64,000 bases of DNA from positions 62,001-126,000 of the forward strand of contig NZ_QTVG01000005.1 in assembly GCF_003460505.1 (NCBI RefSeq). Direction: 5' to 3'. The notes under the pieces were generated by a model. That model made no database searches and was not told the origin of the DNA. It saw nothing but the letters and a program-made list of their open reading frames with translations. How positions within the stretch are numbered: position 1 is the stretch's first letter; each line of letters starts with the position of its first letter. Origin of the DNA: Eubacterium sp. AF36-5BH (GTDB taxonomy: Bacteria; Bacillota; Clostridia; Lachnospirales; Lachnospiraceae). Shown one piece after another: positions 1 to 8,904 of this stretch. Both the position numbers and the translations under genes were made by a program.

Positions 1-1622
1 GGGGCAAAAGTTGCAGTAAGTTCTTCCTTTTTCTCCTCATAATAATCATAGTTACCAAGGTAATTAATAAGTTTTGTGTTTGTTAATTCAAGTATACGAT
101 TGGCAGTCTGGTTTATAAAATATCTGTCGTGTGATACATACAAAACTGTTCCTGTATAATTATTTATTGCATTTTCCAAAATTTCTTTTGAAGCCATATC
201 CAAATGGTTTGTGGGTTCGTCCAAAATAATAAGATTAGCTTCCGATAACATTAATTTTGCAAGGGAAAGGCGTCCTTTTTCACCACCACTTAAATCTGAT
301 ACACGCTTGAAAACATCTTCGCCTGTAAACATAAAAGCAGCCAGAGTGTTTCGGATTTTTGTATTAGTCATATTTGGATATGAATTTGCTATTTCTTCAA
401 ATAAAGTATTTTCATCTGTAAGATTGTGTTGTTCCTGGTCATAATATCCAATATGTACATTTGTGCCCAACTTAATCATACCTGAGTCTGCATCAACTAA
501 GCCGTTTATTATTTTTAATATAGTGGTTTTTCCTGTGCCGTTATCACCAATAATTGCTACATGTTCACCACGTTTTATTTCAAAACTTATATTCTTAAAA
601 AGAAGAGTATTATAAGATTTTTCAAGGTTCTCAACAGACAAAACATCGTTTCCACTGACAATGTCAGGCTCCAATTTAATGGTCATGTTATTTTTTAACT
701 CTTCAGGCTTTTCAATTAGATCCATTTTTTCTAATTGCTTTTCACGGCTTTCTGCACGCTTATAAAATTTTTCCTGTTTGTAAGAGCGAAGTTTGGCAAT
801 AACTTCTTCCTGATGTTTGATTTCACTTTGCTGTTTTAAATAGGCATTCATTGTAGCAACTCTTAATTCCTGTTTTTTTACAGCAAAGTCAGAATAGTTA
901 CCACTGTATACATGTGCTTTATGGTTTTCAATTTCTATAACTTTAGAAACTATCTTGTCTAAAAAGTAGCGGTCATGGGCGATTATTAAAACAGCCCCGT
1001 TATAGTTAAGCAAATATGTTTCCAACCATTTAATTGAATTTAAATCAAGGTGGTTAGTAGGCTCGTCCAACATAATAATATCAGGTTTTTCTAACAAAAG
1101 TTTGCAAAGGGCAACACGAGTTTTCTGACCACCTGAAAGATTACCAACAAACTTATTAAAATCATCTTCCGTAAATCCAAGACCTTTTATTACACCCTCA
1201 ATTTCACTTTTGTATGAATAGCCATTTAATAATTGAAAACGATGTTCCAGGTTAGTGTAAGTTTCTATTAATTTAGAAAGTTCATCACCTGAAACCTTTG
1301 CCATTTCTTTCTCGTATTCCAAAAGTTTTTGTTCCATGTCAATTAAGTTCTGTTTAACAGATTTTACTTCTTCGTAAATAGTAGTGTCTGAACCTAAATC
1401 CTGATACTGGGCAAGGTAACCGATAGTTTTATCCTTGCCAATAATAACGTTTCCGTCATCAGGTGAAAGTTCCCCCATTATAATCTTCATAATGGTAGAT
1501 TTTCCGGCACCGTTATTTCCAACAATGGCTGCTTTTTCATTATCATTTATGAAAAAAGAGCAGTCATTTAAAATTGTTTCAACACCGTATGATTTGCTTA
1601 TATGATTACATGATAATATCAT
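1..1622 (-). CDS. ABC-F family ATPase (3' end cut off by the window edge)
   Basis: Two ABC ATPase domains lie in tandem on one chain with no membrane segments, which is the ABC-F layout (soluble, ribosome-associated translation factors or antibiotic-protection proteins). Reading the minus strand from the ATG at 1622, the first domain has Walker A GNNGAGKST near residue 35 and signature LSGGQKTR with LDEPTNHLD after it. A charged linker rich in Lys, Glu and Gln follows. The second domain has GDNGTGKTT and LSGGEKGRLSLAKLMLSE followed by LDEPTNHLD. An AGGAGG motif six bases upstream fixes the start. About 540 codons are present of roughly 640 expected, so the C-terminus is missing. The subfamily, and whether it is housekeeping (YdiF/Uup-like) or protective, cannot be decided from what is visible. 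Confidence 0.93.
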   Translation of the reverse strand, partial: MILSCNHISKSYGVETILNDCSFFINDNEKAAIVGNNGAGKSTIMKIIMGELSPDDGNVIIGKDKTIGYLAQYQDLGSDTTIYEEVKSVKQNLIDMEQKLLEYEKEMAKVSGDELSKLIETYTNLEHRFQLLNGYSYKSEIEGVIKGLGFTEDDFNKFVGNLSGGQKTRVALCKLLLEKPDIIMLDEPTNHLDLNSIKWLETYLLNYNGAVLIIAHDRYFLDKIVSKVIEIENHKAHVYSGNYSDFAVKKQELRVATMNAYLKQQSEIKHQEEVIAKLRSYKQEKFYKRAESREKQLEKMDLIEKPEELKNNMTIKLEPDIVSGNDVLSVENLEKSYNTLLFKNISFEIKRGEHVAIIGDNGTGKTTILKIINGLVDADSGMIKLGTNVHIGYYDQEQHNLTDENTLFEEIANSYPNMTNTKIRNTLAAFMFTGEDVFKRVSDLSGGEKGRLSLAKLMLSEANLIILDEPTNHLDMASKEILENAINNYTGTVLYVSHDRYFINQTANRILELTNTKLINYLGNYDYYEEKKEELTATFA

Positions 1623-1711
1623 GAGAATCCTCCTGTTTAATTGAATTTCACTAATTAACTAGTTTATCATAAAATGCTGAAATTTAAAACAAAATATAGA
1701 ATGACAAATAT

Positions 1712-1740
1712 TTGACAATATTTTGCTATATCCTTATAAT
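1712..1740 (+). promoter_or_regulatory. Sigma-A promoter of the rex operon
   Basis: A consensus TTGACA (1712-1717) is followed after 17 bases by a consensus TATAAT (1735-1740), 31 bases before the rex start codon. No clear Rex operator (TTGTGAA/TTGTTAA dyad) overlaps it, so autoregulation is not evident. Confidence 0.85.
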
Positions 1741-1771
1741 TAACCATATATATATAAGGTAGGAGAATGTG

Positions 1772-2410
1772 ATGAATAAAATCTCAAAAGCGGTAGTTTC
1801 AAGACTACCACGTTATTATAGATATTTAGATGAGTTAAAAGCTCAAAACATCGAAAGAATCTCGTCAAAAGAGCTAAGTCAGATGATGAATGTTACAGCA
1901 TCCCAGATTAGACAGGACTTAAATAATTTTGGTGGTTTCGGTCAGCAGGGATATGGGTATAATGTACAATATCTTTATGACGAAATAGGAAAGTTACTTG
2001 GTCTTAATGTACCCCACAAAATGGTTATTGTAGGAGCAGGAAATTTAGGTCAGGCGATTGCTAATTATGGCAACTTCAGAAACAGAGGCTTTGAAATAAC
2101 AGCATTGTTTGACAAAAATCCTGATTTAATTGGTAAGAAAACACAGAATGCGGAAATTTTAGATATTTCTACACTTTATGATTATGTTAAGGAAAATAAT
2201 GTTGAAATTGTTGCGTTAACATTACCAAAAGGACCGGCTAAGGAAGTTGCTGAAAAATTAGTAGAATGTGGAGTAAAGGCTTTTTGGAACTTTGCTCATA
2301 CAGATTTAGGCTTTGGCGGTGACATTTTAGTTGAAAATGTTCATTTGTCTGAAAGTTTAATGAAGCTTACATATAGAATATCAGAAAAGAATAAACAGGA
2401 GAGTTTATAG
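1772..2410 (+). CDS. rex: Redox-sensing transcriptional repressor Rex
   Basis: Rex senses the NADH/NAD+ ratio and represses fermentation and respiration genes when NADH is low. The 212-residue protein has an N-terminal winged helix (SQMMNVTASQIRQDLNNFG, about residues 35-55) and a Rossmann domain with the dinucleotide motif GAGNLGQA near residue 90. It ends with the usual helix that swaps between subunits. Length matches the family. A GTG three bases earlier is in frame, but AGGAG at 1761-1765 is correctly spaced only for the ATG at 1772. It heads the run rex-nnr-alr-mazF, with the next gene 13 bases away. Confidence 0.96.
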   Translation: MNKISKAVVSRLPRYYRYLDELKAQNIERISSKELSQMMNVTASQIRQDLNNFGGFGQQGYGYNVQYLYDEIGKLLGLNVPHKMVIVGAGNLGQAIANYGNFRNRGFEITALFDKNPDLIGKKTQNAEILDISTLYDYVKENNVEIVALTLPKGPAKEVAEKLVECGVKAFWNFAHTDLGFGGDILVENVHLSESLMKLTYRISEKNKQESL

Positions 2411-2423
2411 ATAGGAGTGGCCT

Positions 2424-3896
2424 ATGAAAAATATTCTTACAAGCAGTGAAATGAAAAAAGTTGATACTGAAACAATTGAAAGAATCGGGATTCCGGGAAT
2501 TGTTTTAATGGAAAGAGCGGCCTTAAGTGTTGCTTCTTTAATTATGGAAAATGAGCCGGTAACAAAAACTGTTCAGGTTATAGCCGGTGTAGGAAATAAC
2601 GGGGCAGATGGTCTTGCTATATGTAGAATGCTTTATTTGAAAGGCTACAATACATGTACATGCGTTATTGGTGACATTAATAAGGCAACAGAGGATTTTA
2701 AAACACAGCTTAGAATAAATGAAAATCTTGGCATAAGTATTGTTGAAGATTTTGCTGATTGCGATATTTTTGTTGATGCAATTTTTGGCGTTGGTTTATC
2801 CAGAGAAGTAGAAGGTAAGTATAAGGATGCCGTTGAATATATAAATAATCAAAGGGCAAAAGTTTATGCAGTCGACATTCCATCAGGCATTGATGGAAGT
2901 ACAGGAGAAGTTCTTGGAGTCGCGATTAAGGCGGACTATACCGTGACTTTCGGCTTTCATAAAGTTGGTACAGTATTGTATCCGGGAGCAGATTATTGCG
3001 GGAAAGTCATTGTAAGTGATATTGGATATGAATCATGGGAAAACAGTGATTTTATAAAATATGCTACAAGAGAAGATTTAAAATATCTGCCAAGAAGAAT
3101 TAATTATTCTTATAAGGGTAATTACGGTAAGGTTTTAATTATTGCAGGCAGCAAAGAGATTTCAGGTGCCGCGGCACTGTCCGCTTTGGCTGCTTTTAAA
3201 ACAGGTGCAGGTATGGTTCGCATATTTACACACGAAAATAACAGAAATATTTTAGGGAAGCTTTTACCGGAAGCAATGATTAATACTTATACAATTGATA
3301 AATTTGATATTAAGTCATTACAGGCAGCAATTAAGTGGTGCGATGTAATAGCAGTAGGTCCCGGAATGGGAACCGGTGAAGTTCAAACAGAAATTGTTAA
3401 TGAAGTGTTAGAATCAAAAATACCTACAGTTATTGATGCTGATGGTATTAATACAATATCAAGACATAACGAAATAAAAGAAAAACTTCATGATAAAGTT
3501 ATTTTAACACCTCATCTTGGAGAAATGAGCAGATTCCTTGCAGTACCGGCTAAAGAAATTGCACAGAATTTAATTAAATATACAAGAAAAGTCAATTATA
3601 AATATGGCGCCACAGTTGTTTTAAAAGATGCAAGAACTGTTATGGCTAATAAGAAAGGGACTTATATTAATTTAACAGGCAATAGTGGTATGGCCACAGC
3701 AGGAAGTGGAGATGTTCTAACAGGTATTATGGTAGCTTTGCTTGGTACAAAAACAGATTTTGAAAAAGTTCCGGCACTGGCTACGTTTTTGCATGGAATA
3801 GCAGGTGATTTGGCAGCCATGGAATCAAGTAAGGAATCCATGATGGCAGGAGATATTTGTAATAATATTACAAAAGCTTACAACGGCGATTTTTAG
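2424..3896 (+). CDS. nnr: Bifunctional NAD(P)H-hydrate epimerase / ADP-dependent (S)-NAD(P)H-hydrate dehydratase
   Basis: This enzyme repairs damaged, hydrated NADH and NADPH: the N-terminal YjeF-type half interconverts R and S hydrates and the C-terminal ribokinase-like half dehydrates the S form using ADP. In the N-terminal half, GVGNNGADGLA (near residue 55) is the epimerase glycine-rich loop. In the C-terminal half, GPGMGTGE, IDADGIN, LTPHLGEM and the late TAGSGDVLTGI motif mark the kinase-fold active site. At 490 residues it is full length and unsplit. The ATG has AGGAG at 2413-2417. It follows rex closely, so redox sensing and cofactor repair are probably co-transcribed. Confidence 0.95.
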   Translation: MKNILTSSEMKKVDTETIERIGIPGIVLMERAALSVASLIMENEPVTKTVQVIAGVGNNGADGLAICRMLYLKGYNTCTCVIGDINKATEDFKTQLRINENLGISIVEDFADCDIFVDAIFGVGLSREVEGKYKDAVEYINNQRAKVYAVDIPSGIDGSTGEVLGVAIKADYTVTFGFHKVGTVLYPGADYCGKVIVSDIGYESWENSDFIKYATREDLKYLPRRINYSYKGNYGKVLIIAGSKEISGAAALSALAAFKTGAGMVRIFTHENNRNILGKLLPEAMINTYTIDKFDIKSLQAAIKWCDVIAVGPGMGTGEVQTEIVNEVLESKIPTVIDADGINTISRHNEIKEKLHDKVILTPHLGEMSRFLAVPAKEIAQNLIKYTRKVNYKYGATVVLKDARTVMANKKGTYINLTGNSGMATAGSGDVLTGIMVALLGTKTDFEKVPALATFLHGIAGDLAAMESSKESMMAGDICNNITKAYNGDF

Positions 3897-3924
3897 AATT
3901 AAGATTAGAAGAAAATGAAAGGTT

Positions 3925-5130
3925 GTGGAAAAAGTGGAAACAGTAGATATGGATAAAAAATATTTTAGAGTTTATGCAACAGTTGATTTAGACAAAATTC
4001 ACAGAAATGTTGAATTAATGAAATGCAAAATGAAAAAGGAAACAGGAATTGTTGCAGTAATAAAAACAGACGGTTATGGACATGGAGCGGTTCCAATTGC
4101 AAAAGCATTAGATGATATTTGTTATGGTTATGCAGTTGCTACAGCTTACGAAGGACATAATTTACGAAGACATGGAATAACAAAACCAATATTTATTCTT
4201 GGTTACACACCTGAATGTACTTATGAAACTGTTGTTAAGGAAGGTATGATACCGGCAGTTTTCTCAATAGAAGATGCTAAGAAATTGTCTGATATAGCAA
4301 TTAGCTTAGATAAACATGTAAATATTGATATAGCAGTTGATACAGGTATGAGCAGAATCGGCTATATACCAAGTGATGAAGCTGTAAAGGAAATTGTAGC
4401 CATTGACGCACTGCCAAATGTAAAAATCGAGTCGATTTTTACTCATTTTGCAAAGGCTGATTATGTTGACAAAAGTGTTGCTTACAATCAGTTTAAGGAA
4501 TTTAATGATTTTGTGGAAAAAGTAGAGTCAAATGGTGTAAAAATACCGGTTCATCAGTGCGCTAACAGTGCAGCCATTATGGAAATGCCTGAAACATCAT
4601 TAAGCCTTTCAAGAGCAGGAATTTCAATGTATGGTCTTTATCCATCAGATGAAATGGACCATGAGGCAATGAAACTAGAACCTGCAATGAGTATATATTC
4701 ACATGTAATATATGTAAAAGAAATTCCAGCAGGCAGAGGCGTAAGTTACGGTCATACTTTTGTGTCTGATAAGCCGATGACTGTTGCAACAATTCCTGTA
4801 GGTTATGGTGACGGCTATCCAAGAAACTTAAGCAACAAAGGCTATGTTTTAATTAATGGTAAGAAAGCTAACATCATTGGAAGGGTATGCATGGATCAGT
4901 TTATGGTTGATGTTACAGGTATGGATGTAAAAGTTGGCGATAAAGTTACATTAGTAGGTACTGATGGGGACGAAACAATATTAATTGATAAATTAGCCGA
5001 AGAAGCAGGTACTTTTAATTACGAATTTATTTGTGATTTAGGAAAAAGGGTTCCAAGAGTTTATTTAAAAGGTGGAAAAATAGTTGGCACAAAAGATTAT
5101 TTTGAAGATGATTATAATCTTGAATTTTAA
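3925..5130 (+). CDS. alr: Alanine racemase
   Basis: PLP-dependent racemase that makes D-alanine for peptidoglycan (and possibly for teichoic acid esterification). AVIKTDGYGHGA carries the PLP lysine (Lys47 from the GTG start), and RGVSYGHTF carries the catalytic tyrosine (Tyr275) of the opposite subunit. GYGDGYPR and the C-terminal beta domain are intact; 401 residues is slightly long. The start is uncertain: GTG 3925 is only two bases from AAAGG (3918-3922), GTG 3934 is better spaced, and ATG 3949 begins closer to the usual family start. It is the third gene of the rex operon. Confidence 0.95.
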   Translation: MEKVETVDMDKKYFRVYATVDLDKIHRNVELMKCKMKKETGIVAVIKTDGYGHGAVPIAKALDDICYGYAVATAYEGHNLRRHGITKPIFILGYTPECTYETVVKEGMIPAVFSIEDAKKLSDIAISLDKHVNIDIAVDTGMSRIGYIPSDEAVKEIVAIDALPNVKIESIFTHFAKADYVDKSVAYNQFKEFNDFVEKVESNGVKIPVHQCANSAAIMEMPETSLSLSRAGISMYGLYPSDEMDHEAMKLEPAMSIYSHVIYVKEIPAGRGVSYGHTFVSDKPMTVATIPVGYGDGYPRNLSNKGYVLINGKKANIIGRVCMDQFMVDVTGMDVKVGDKVTLVGTDGDETILIDKLAEEAGTFNYEFICDLGKRVPRVYLKGGKIVGTKDYFEDDYNLEF

Positions 5131-5149
5131 TTTATAAAATTGAATACAC

Positions 5150-5183
5150 ATTCCAAAAAGTGGAATACTATAGTTATTATAAT
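5150..5183 (+). promoter_or_regulatory. Possible mazF promoter with a small palindrome
   Basis: The 70-base gap between alr and mazF holds an inverted repeat ATTCC-N7-GGAAT (5150-5166) and a consensus TATAAT (5178-5183). No good -35 box sits at 16-18 bases, so this may be an activator- or repressor-controlled promoter or chance. Nothing in the gap could encode an antitoxin. Confidence 0.3.
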
Positions 5184-5200
5184 AGATTTGGAGTGTGGAA

Positions 5201-5548
5201 ATGATTATAAAAAGAGGCGATATTTTTTATGCTGACTTAAGACCGGTTATTGGCTCTGAACAAGGTGGTATAAGACCGGTTTTGATTATACAGAATGATA
5301 CAGGAAACAGACATAGTCCAACAGTTATTGTCGCAGCAATTACATCTAAAATGTCAAAAGCAAAACTGCCAACTCATATTAGAATAGACAAAAATAAATG
5401 CGATATAATTAAGGATTCGGTTATTTTACTTGAACAGTTAAGGACTATAGATAAACAAAGATTAAAAGATAAAGTCTGTCATTTGGATGAAGAAATGATG
5501 GGGACGATTAATAAGGCATTGTGCATTAGTCTGGAATTAGATACATAG
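5201..5548 (+). CDS. mazF: MazF/NdoA (EndoA)-type endoribonuclease toxin
   Basis: MazF-family RNases cut mRNA at short sequence-specific sites and are normally held in check by a small antitoxin encoded just upstream. The 115 residues carry the family start [19 protein letters not shown], the RPVLIIQND strand, VIVAAITS with the conserved Thr-Ser pair, and [12 protein letters not shown] with its conserved Arg. GGAG at 5190-5193 supports ATG 5201 over GTG 5195. In Bacillus the order is alr-ndoAI-ndoA; here the antitoxin gene is missing between alr and the toxin, which makes this a solo toxin. The protein looks intact and close to the Bacillus EndoA type. Confidence 0.93.
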   Translation: MIIKRGDIFYADLRPVIGSEQGGIRPVLIIQNDTGNRHSPTVIVAAITSKMSKAKLPTHIRIDKNKCDIIKDSVILLEQLRTIDKQRLKDKVCHLDEEMMGTINKALCISLELDT

Positions 5549-5557
5549 ATGTGCAAG

Positions 5558-5586
5558 TTGACTATTAAAATATAAAATGTTACACT
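5558..5586 (+). promoter_or_regulatory. Sigma-A promoter of yebC
   Basis: TTGACT (5558-5563), 17-base spacer, TACACT (5581-5586), ending 43 bases before the yebC ATG. This gives yebC its own transcription start after mazF. Confidence 0.65.
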
Positions 5587-5629
5587 TTAGAGTGCGTGTA
5601 AAATAAGAAATACAAAGGAGTGAAATTTT

Positions 5630-6358
5630 ATGTCAGGACATTCAAAATTTGCGAATATTAAACATAAGAAAGAAAAAAATGATGCAGCAAAGGGAAAACT
5701 TTTTACAATTATCGGTAAGGAAATTGCTGTAGCAGTTAAGGAAGGCGGAGCTGATCCGGACAATAATAGTAAGTTACGTGATGTTATTGCAAAGGCAAAA
5801 GCTAACAACATGCCAAACGATACAATTGACAGAGGTATTAAGAAAGCTGCAGGTAACGCAGCGGCTGTTAATTATGAAACAGCAAGATATGAAGGATATG
5901 GACCAAACGGTACAGCTATTATTGTTGATGCCTTAACAGATAATAAAAACAGAACAGCAGCAAATGTTAGAAACTGTTTCACAAAAGGTGGCGGTAATGT
6001 AGGAACACAGGGTTGTGTATCATATATGTTTGACGAGAAAGGACAGATTATCATTGATAAGGAAGAATGTGATATGGATCCTGATGAACTTATGATGATG
6101 GCATTAGATGTAGGAGCTGAAGATTTTTCAGATGAAGAAGATAGTTATGAAATCTTAACTAATCCTGATGCTTTCAGTGAAGTTCGCGAAGCTTTAGAAA
6201 AAGAAGGAATTAAGATGGCAAATGCTGAAGTAACAATGATTCCTCAGAATTATGTTACATTAACAGACGAAGAAGCTATTAAGAAAATGAACATTATTAT
6301 TGACAGATTAGATGAAGATGAAGATGTTCAGCAGGTTTACCACAACTGGGACGAATAG
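5630..6358 (+). CDS. YebC/PmpR-family protein (TACO1 family)
   Basis: The N-terminus [18 protein letters not shown] is the family hallmark (usually MAGHSKWxNIKHRK). Three domains typical of YebC follow over 242 residues, the usual length. Members act as transcriptional regulators or, in recent work, as translation factors that relieve ribosome stalling on proline-rich stretches; the sequence alone does not say which applies here. AAAGGAG lies just upstream. Trp at position 7 of the usual motif is replaced by Phe, a conservative change. Confidence 0.94.
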   Translation: MSGHSKFANIKHKKEKNDAAKGKLFTIIGKEIAVAVKEGGADPDNNSKLRDVIAKAKANNMPNDTIDRGIKKAAGNAAAVNYETARYEGYGPNGTAIIVDALTDNKNRTAANVRNCFTKGGGNVGTQGCVSYMFDEKGQIIIDKEECDMDPDELMMMALDVGAEDFSDEEDSYEILTNPDAFSEVREALEKEGIKMANAEVTMIPQNYVTLTDEEAIKKMNIIIDRLDEDEDVQQVYHNWDE

Positions 6359-6370
6359 GATTAGATATTA

Positions 6371-7108
6371 ATGAATACAGTATTATTTGATTTAGATGGA
6401 ACATTACTTCCAATGGACATGAAAGAATTTACCGACATGTACATAAAACTTTTAAGTAGTAGACTGGAATCATCCAATTTTGATTCAAAGAAAATTGTTG
6501 CCGGGCTTTGGGTTGGCGTGAAAGCAATGGTTGCAAACGACGGTATTATTACAAATGAAGAGTGCTTTTGGAAAGCTTTTGCTAACTTCATGACAGGTGG
6601 CGGTGGAAAAATGGATTCCAAAGAAAAACGTAAGATTCAAAAAGAAATTACGAAGTTTTATAAAGAAGATTTTTCCATAGCAAGATATGTTACAAGCCCT
6701 CTTGAAACAGTAAATGAATGTATAGAAATTTTAAAAGAAAAAGGTTATACATTAGTTGTTGCAACAAACCCTATATTTCCAGAAGTGGCAATTTTAGAAC
6801 GCTTGTCATGGACAGGATTATGTCAGGATGATTTTTCATTAATAACTACTTATGAGAATTCATGTTTTGCAAAACCTAACATTGAATATTATAAACATAT
6901 ATTAAAGGTTCTTGATAAGGATGCTGAAGATTGTTTAATGGTTGGAAACGATGTTACAGAAGACATGTGTGCTTCTCAAATAGGAATGGATGTATTTCTT
7001 TTAGAAGGTAATGTTATAAATGAAAATAATATTAATGTATCAGAAATAAAAAAAGGAAATTGGAATGTATTTAAGCAGTATATATCCAATCTTCCTACTT
7101 TAAAATAA
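6371..7108 (+). CDS. HAD-superfamily hydrolase (phosphatase of unknown substrate)
   Basis: The four HAD motifs are present in order: FDLDGTLLP near residue 6 (Asp nucleophile and acid), the Thr of VVATNP near 138, the Lys of FAKPN near 172, and GNDVTEDM near 198. A helical cap (about residues 18-110) contains a glycine-rich MTGGGGKMD loop. It starts 12 bases after the yebC stop, so the two are co-transcribed. The substrate cannot be predicted. A terminator follows directly. Confidence 0.85.
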   Translation: MNTVLFDLDGTLLPMDMKEFTDMYIKLLSSRLESSNFDSKKIVAGLWVGVKAMVANDGIITNEECFWKAFANFMTGGGGKMDSKEKRKIQKEITKFYKEDFSIARYVTSPLETVNECIEILKEKGYTLVVATNPIFPEVAILERLSWTGLCQDDFSLITTYENSCFAKPNIEYYKHILKVLDKDAEDCLMVGNDVTEDMCASQIGMDVFLLEGNVINENNINVSEIKKGNWNVFKQYISNLPTLK

Positions 7109-7114
7109 AAATAT

Positions 7115-7155
7115 AAAAAGAAGAAAAGTTGTTAATAATGGCTTTTCTTCTTTTT
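7115..7155 (+). terminator. Intrinsic terminator after the HAD gene
   Basis: A 14-base perfect stem (7115-7128 pairing with 7142-7155), 13-base loop, with the right arm itself ending in a T run. It closes the yebC-HAD unit. Confidence 0.75.
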
Positions 7156-7298
7156 ACGTAATAGGAAATGTTACAGCTAATTCATGCTTTTTAGGCATAA
7201 AATTGTATATAATATAGGCATTTGCAACAGATTTATATATATTTTAAAATATAATATAGTTTAATAAAAAGTATGTCTATTGGAAGGAACTGATTAAT

Positions 7299-8114
7299 AT
7301 GGATAAGGATTTAGAGGTTAAATACAATAATTTAAAAGAATATTTAAAATCATTAGGAAGCGTGGCAGTAGCATTTTCAAGTGGAGTAGATTCTACATTT
7401 CTTCTGAAAGTTGCTCATGATGTATTAGGAGATAAGGCAATAGCCATAACATTAAATGCGGCGGCTTTTCCTGAAAAAGAAACTAATGACGCAAGAGATT
7501 TCTGTAAGAGTGAAGGCATTAAGCACATAATATGCGGTTATAATCCTTTGGATATTGAAGGCTTTGCCGACAATCCACCTGACAGATGTTATATTTGTAA
7601 GAAAGTAATTTTTTCTGAAATAAAGAAACTTGCAAAAGAAAATAATATTGCCTATGTGGCAGAAGGCTCAAATATGAGTGATAACGGCGATTACCGACCG
7701 GGCTTAAAAGCTATTGAGGAGCTTAAAGTAGAAAGCCCACTTCAAAAGGCAAATTTATATAAATCAGAAATTAGAGAATTCTCTAAAATTTTAGGTTTAA
7801 AGACTTGGGATAAGCCAAGTAAGGCGTGCTTAGCATCAAGATTTGCATACGGTGAAAAGATTACAGAAGAAAAACTTATGATGATTGATAAGGCTGAAGA
7901 TGTTATAATTAGTAAAGGCTATGTACAATCAAGAGTAAGAGTCCATGGAAATATTGCCCGTATTGAAATTCTTCCTGAACAAATAAATGATTTTATTGTA
8001 AATGACAGGGAACAAGTAGCTACATTGCTTAAAAAAATCGGCTTTTCCTATGTAACCCTTGATTTACAGGGCTATAGAACAGGTAGCATGAACGAAATTT
8101 TAAATGAAAAATAA
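7299..8114 (+). CDS. larE: LarE, ATP-dependent sulfur transferase of nickel-pincer nucleotide synthesis
   Basis: LarE adenylates and then thiolates the two carboxylates of the pyridinium dicarboxylate mononucleotide made by LarB. The PP-loop FSSGVDST is at residues 26-33. The sulfur donor cysteine of the Lactiplantibacillus enzyme (Cys176) aligns with Cys177 in SKACLASRF. RCYICKK adds Cys97 and Cys100; some LarE proteins use three cysteines to bind a catalytic [4Fe-4S] cluster that carries sulfur, so this protein may be either the sacrificial or the cluster type. 271 residues is normal. GGAAGG lies upstream of ATG 7299. It opens the lar-cbi operon after an AT-rich gap with no recognised riboswitch. 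Confidence 0.95.
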   Translation: MDKDLEVKYNNLKEYLKSLGSVAVAFSSGVDSTFLLKVAHDVLGDKAIAITLNAAAFPEKETNDARDFCKSEGIKHIICGYNPLDIEGFADNPPDRCYICKKVIFSEIKKLAKENNIAYVAEGSNMSDNGDYRPGLKAIEELKVESPLQKANLYKSEIREFSKILGLKTWDKPSKACLASRFAYGEKITEEKLMMIDKAEDVIISKGYVQSRVRVHGNIARIEILPEQINDFIVNDREQVATLLKKIGFSYVTLDLQGYRTGSMNEILNEK

Positions 8115-8127
8115 AAAGAGAGTTAGT

Positions 8128-8886
8128 ATGGATACAAAGGAATTATTACAGTTAGTTGCTGAAAAAAAGGTTTCTGTAGGTGATGCATTATTAGAATTAA
8201 AGAAAGAGCCTTTTGAGGACTTAGGTTTTGCCAAGCCTGATTTTCACAGAAAGCTTCGACAGGGAGTTGGGGAAGTGATTTATGGTGCCGGTAAGACACC
8301 TGACCAAATAGCAAAGATTTCAGAAAGCTTCATAAAAAATAATCAAAGCAATATTCTTATTACTAGAATGAGTAAGGAAGCGTCAGATTATGTAGAGAAG
8401 TATTTAGAAGCTTTGGAAGTTACATATTTTTATGATGAAATATCAAAAGTTGGTATTGTTGGAAATTTGGTAGAAAAGGATGGCCTAGGCAAAATTGTTG
8501 TTGCAACAGGTGGCACAAGTGATATGCCTGTGGCAGAAGAGGCGGCTCTCACGGCAGAATTTTTAGGAAATCATGTTGAAAGATTATATGACGTAGGTGT
8601 GGCAGGTTTGCATCGTTTGCTTGAAAATGTGGATAAAATAATGGAAGCAAAGGTCATAATTGCCATTGCAGGCATGGAAGGGGCACTTGCCAGTGTTATA
8701 GGTGGTTTGGCAGATTGTCCGGTTATTGCCGTACCTACAAGTGTAGGTTACGGGGCAGCCTTTGGTGGTATAACCCCACTTCTTTCAATGCTTAATTCAT
8801 GCGCAAGTGGTGTAAGTGTTGTTAATATTGATAATGGTTTTGGAGCAGGCTATATGGCAAGTATGATTAACCATATAACAAAATAA
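8128..8886 (+). CDS. larB: LarB, pyridinium-3,5-biscarboxylate mononucleotide synthase
   Basis: LarB carboxylates nicotinate adenine dinucleotide at C5 and releases AMP, the first step of nickel-pincer cofactor synthesis. The C-terminal half resembles PurE (AIR carboxylase): KIVVATGGTSDMPVAEEA, VGVAGLHRLL and GMEGALASVIGG are the family signatures. The N-terminal part (DFHRKLRQGVGEVIYGAGKT) is also typical. I place the start at ATG 8128, six bases after AAGAGAG. An earlier in-frame ATG at 8104 overlaps the larE end but has no ribosome binding site. 252 residues. Confidence 0.95.
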   Translation: MDTKELLQLVAEKKVSVGDALLELKKEPFEDLGFAKPDFHRKLRQGVGEVIYGAGKTPDQIAKISESFIKNNQSNILITRMSKEASDYVEKYLEALEVTYFYDEISKVGIVGNLVEKDGLGKIVVATGGTSDMPVAEEAALTAEFLGNHVERLYDVGVAGLHRLLENVDKIMEAKVIIAIAGMEGALASVIGGLADCPVIAVPTSVGYGAAFGGITPLLSMLNSCASGVSVVNIDNGFGAGYMASMINHITK

Positions 8887-8904
8887 TTTATAAGGATGAT
8901 GAAA

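Noticed and set aside
7156..7298. NiCo or cobalamin riboswitch before larE
   Set aside because: The leader is only about 140 bases and AT-rich, with none of the conserved helices or boxes of those riboswitches.
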